The notes under the pieces are model-generated. The model ran no database searches. It worked only from the letters and a program-made list of their open reading frames with translations, and was not told the DNA's origin. Shown here piece after piece: positions 5,660-6,390 of a DNA stretch of 6,390 nucleotides; the first letter of the stretch is position 1; each line of letters begins with the position of its first letter. The stretch comes from CAYLLN01 sp036496265 (lineage in GTDB: Bacteria; Planctomycetota; Planctomycetia; Pirellulales; Pirellulaceae), in NCBI GenBank assembly GCA_036496265.1, contig DASXLL010000321.1, forward strand, positions 1 through 6,390, written 5' to 3'. A program made the translations under genes and the position numbers.

Positions 5660-6289
5660 TTAGCCGTCGCTAGATTCGGAAGTCATCAGCTCTTTGAGCC
5701 GCCGCAGAGCGCGTAAATAGCGCATGCTGGCCGCCGGCTCAGTCAGCTCGAGCGCTTGGGCGATTTCTTGATTCGAGAGCTGCTCATAGTGCCGCATGAT
5801 GATGATTTCACAGTCTTGATCCGGCAACTTGGCGATCGCGGCTTCGACGACTTTGGCCATTTCGGCCTGGGCGGCGGCCGTCGCGGGCGTTAGCTCGTGG
5901 CCGGCGAGTTGAGCCGCGAGCTGGATCGTGCTGTGGTCGTCAGCCGCGGGAACAGCGAGCGGGCGTTCTTTATCGACGGACCGTTTGGCACTCGCCCGGT
6001 GCCGGCGATGCGCATCGATGATCCGGTCCTGAGCGATTTGCCGCAGCCAAAGGTGATACGGCATCACCGGCTGAGCCAAGTAGTCTTTCAGTCGCCGATT
6101 CGCTTCAACGAGCACATCCTGCACTATATCGCTGACGTCGATCCGCTTTTGAATCCGCTGATCGAGTCGAAGCTGAACCATCCGCCGCAGCGAATCGCGA
6201 TGACGATCCATCAGCCGGTTAATCGCATCCGCGTCGCCGCCTTTGGCGTCGGCGAGCAGGTCCTGTGTTTTTTCCAAGTCAGGCCACAT
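5660..6289 (-). CDS. ECF-type RNA polymerase sigma factor, planctomycete subfamily
   Basis: Predicted 209-residue sigma-70 family factor, counting from ATG 6289-6287. Region 2 spans about residues 20-98: RIDVSDIVQDVLVEANRRL (49-67) is the core-binding and -10 recognition helix region, then WLRQIAQDRIIDAHRR (81-96). A polar linker follows. Region 4 (about 143-201) has AIAKLPDQDCEIIIMRHYEQ and the -35 binding helix-turn-helix LSNQEIAQAL...SMRYLRALRRLK (171-199). Sequence style and length fit the planctomycete-specific ECF sigma factors. The frame is open further upstream, and a TTG at 6328 would add 13 residues. The ATG is preferred because MWPDLEKTQDLL resembles the usual start of this family, although neither start has a clear ribosome binding site. 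No anti-sigma gene adjoins in the window. A TAAAAT (6347-6342, minus) could be a -10 box. Target genes are unknown. Confidence 0.93.
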   Translation of the reverse strand: MWPDLEKTQDLLADAKGGDADAINRLMDRHRDSLRRMVQLRLDQRIQKRIDVSDIVQDVLVEANRRLKDYLAQPVMPYHLWLRQIAQDRIIDAHRRHRASAKRSVDKERPLAVPAADDHSTIQLAAQLAGHELTPATAAAQAEMAKVVEAAIAKLPDQDCEIIIMRHYEQLSNQEIAQALELTEPAASMRYLRALRRLKELMTSESSDG

Positions 6290-6390
6290 GCGGAAATTAT
6301 GGCGGTCGGCGATTTTTGGGCGGTTCAACGACCAGTTGCCTATTTTACACCGCCACCGGCTGCAAGATGACCGGCGGACGTCGGGCTATG
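6290..6390. other. Upstream region of the sigma-factor gene, right window edge
   Basis: This holds the presumed promoter of the leftward sigma-factor gene. A weak inverted repeat, CCACCGG (6353-6359) with CCGGCGG (6371-6377), has one mismatch and an 11-base loop. On the minus strand it contains CATCTTGC, also found in the hairpin at 5199-5217. A minus-strand TAG at 6388-6386 could end a leftward gene lying beyond the window. An ATG at 6367 and another in the last three bases could start rightward genes, but too little is visible to decide. Confidence 0.3.

Noticed and set aside
5897..6370. A 157-codon rightward open frame opposite the sigma-factor gene
   Set aside because: It overlaps conserved sigma regions 2 and linker on the other strand and shows no recognisable protein features.

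Overview
The window looks like a chromosomal piece of a planctomycete, probably of the Pirellulales type. Four things point there: a DUF1559 prepilin-like protein with the H-X9-DG signature, a small transthyretin-like lipoprotein directly behind it, an ECF sigma factor of the planctomycete type, and a Ser/Thr kinase fused to a multi-pass membrane domain. Base composition is GC-rich and genes alternate strand often. No rRNA, tRNA, insertion sequence or CRISPR array is visible.

Layout, left to right. Positions 1-283 hold no gene I can support, apart from a possible leftward gene start running off the left edge. A rightward gene (284-1813) encodes a Tat-exported protein of unknown function that is an internal duplication with a repeated histidine pattern. 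It converges on a small leftward gene (1905-2225) for a secreted, extremely aromatic-rich protein. Between the two stop codons lie two hairpins of one sequence family, in opposite orientation, with an identical loop and compensating stem changes. Upstream of the small gene is a long imperfect hairpin in its presumed 5' leader. Then comes the leftward membrane Ser/Thr kinase (2406-4082). Across a 163-base divergent spacer lie the rightward DUF1559 prepilin-like gene (4246-5193) and lipoprotein gene (5267-5653), likely co-transcribed, with a third post-stop hairpin between them. The lipoprotein gene converges, with only 6 bases between stops, on a leftward ECF sigma factor gene (5660-6289). The last 100 bases are its upstream region.

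How they may work together: the pseudopilin-like protein and the lipoprotein are envelope proteins typical of planctomycetes. The kinase and the sigma factor flank them on opposite strands, and such regulators are abundant in these genomes. A functional link between regulators and envelope proteins is only inference from proximity. The most notable unexplained items are the hairpin family placed just after stop codons and the duplicated His-containing Tat protein. I see no defence system, mobile element or other clearly new multi-gene system.
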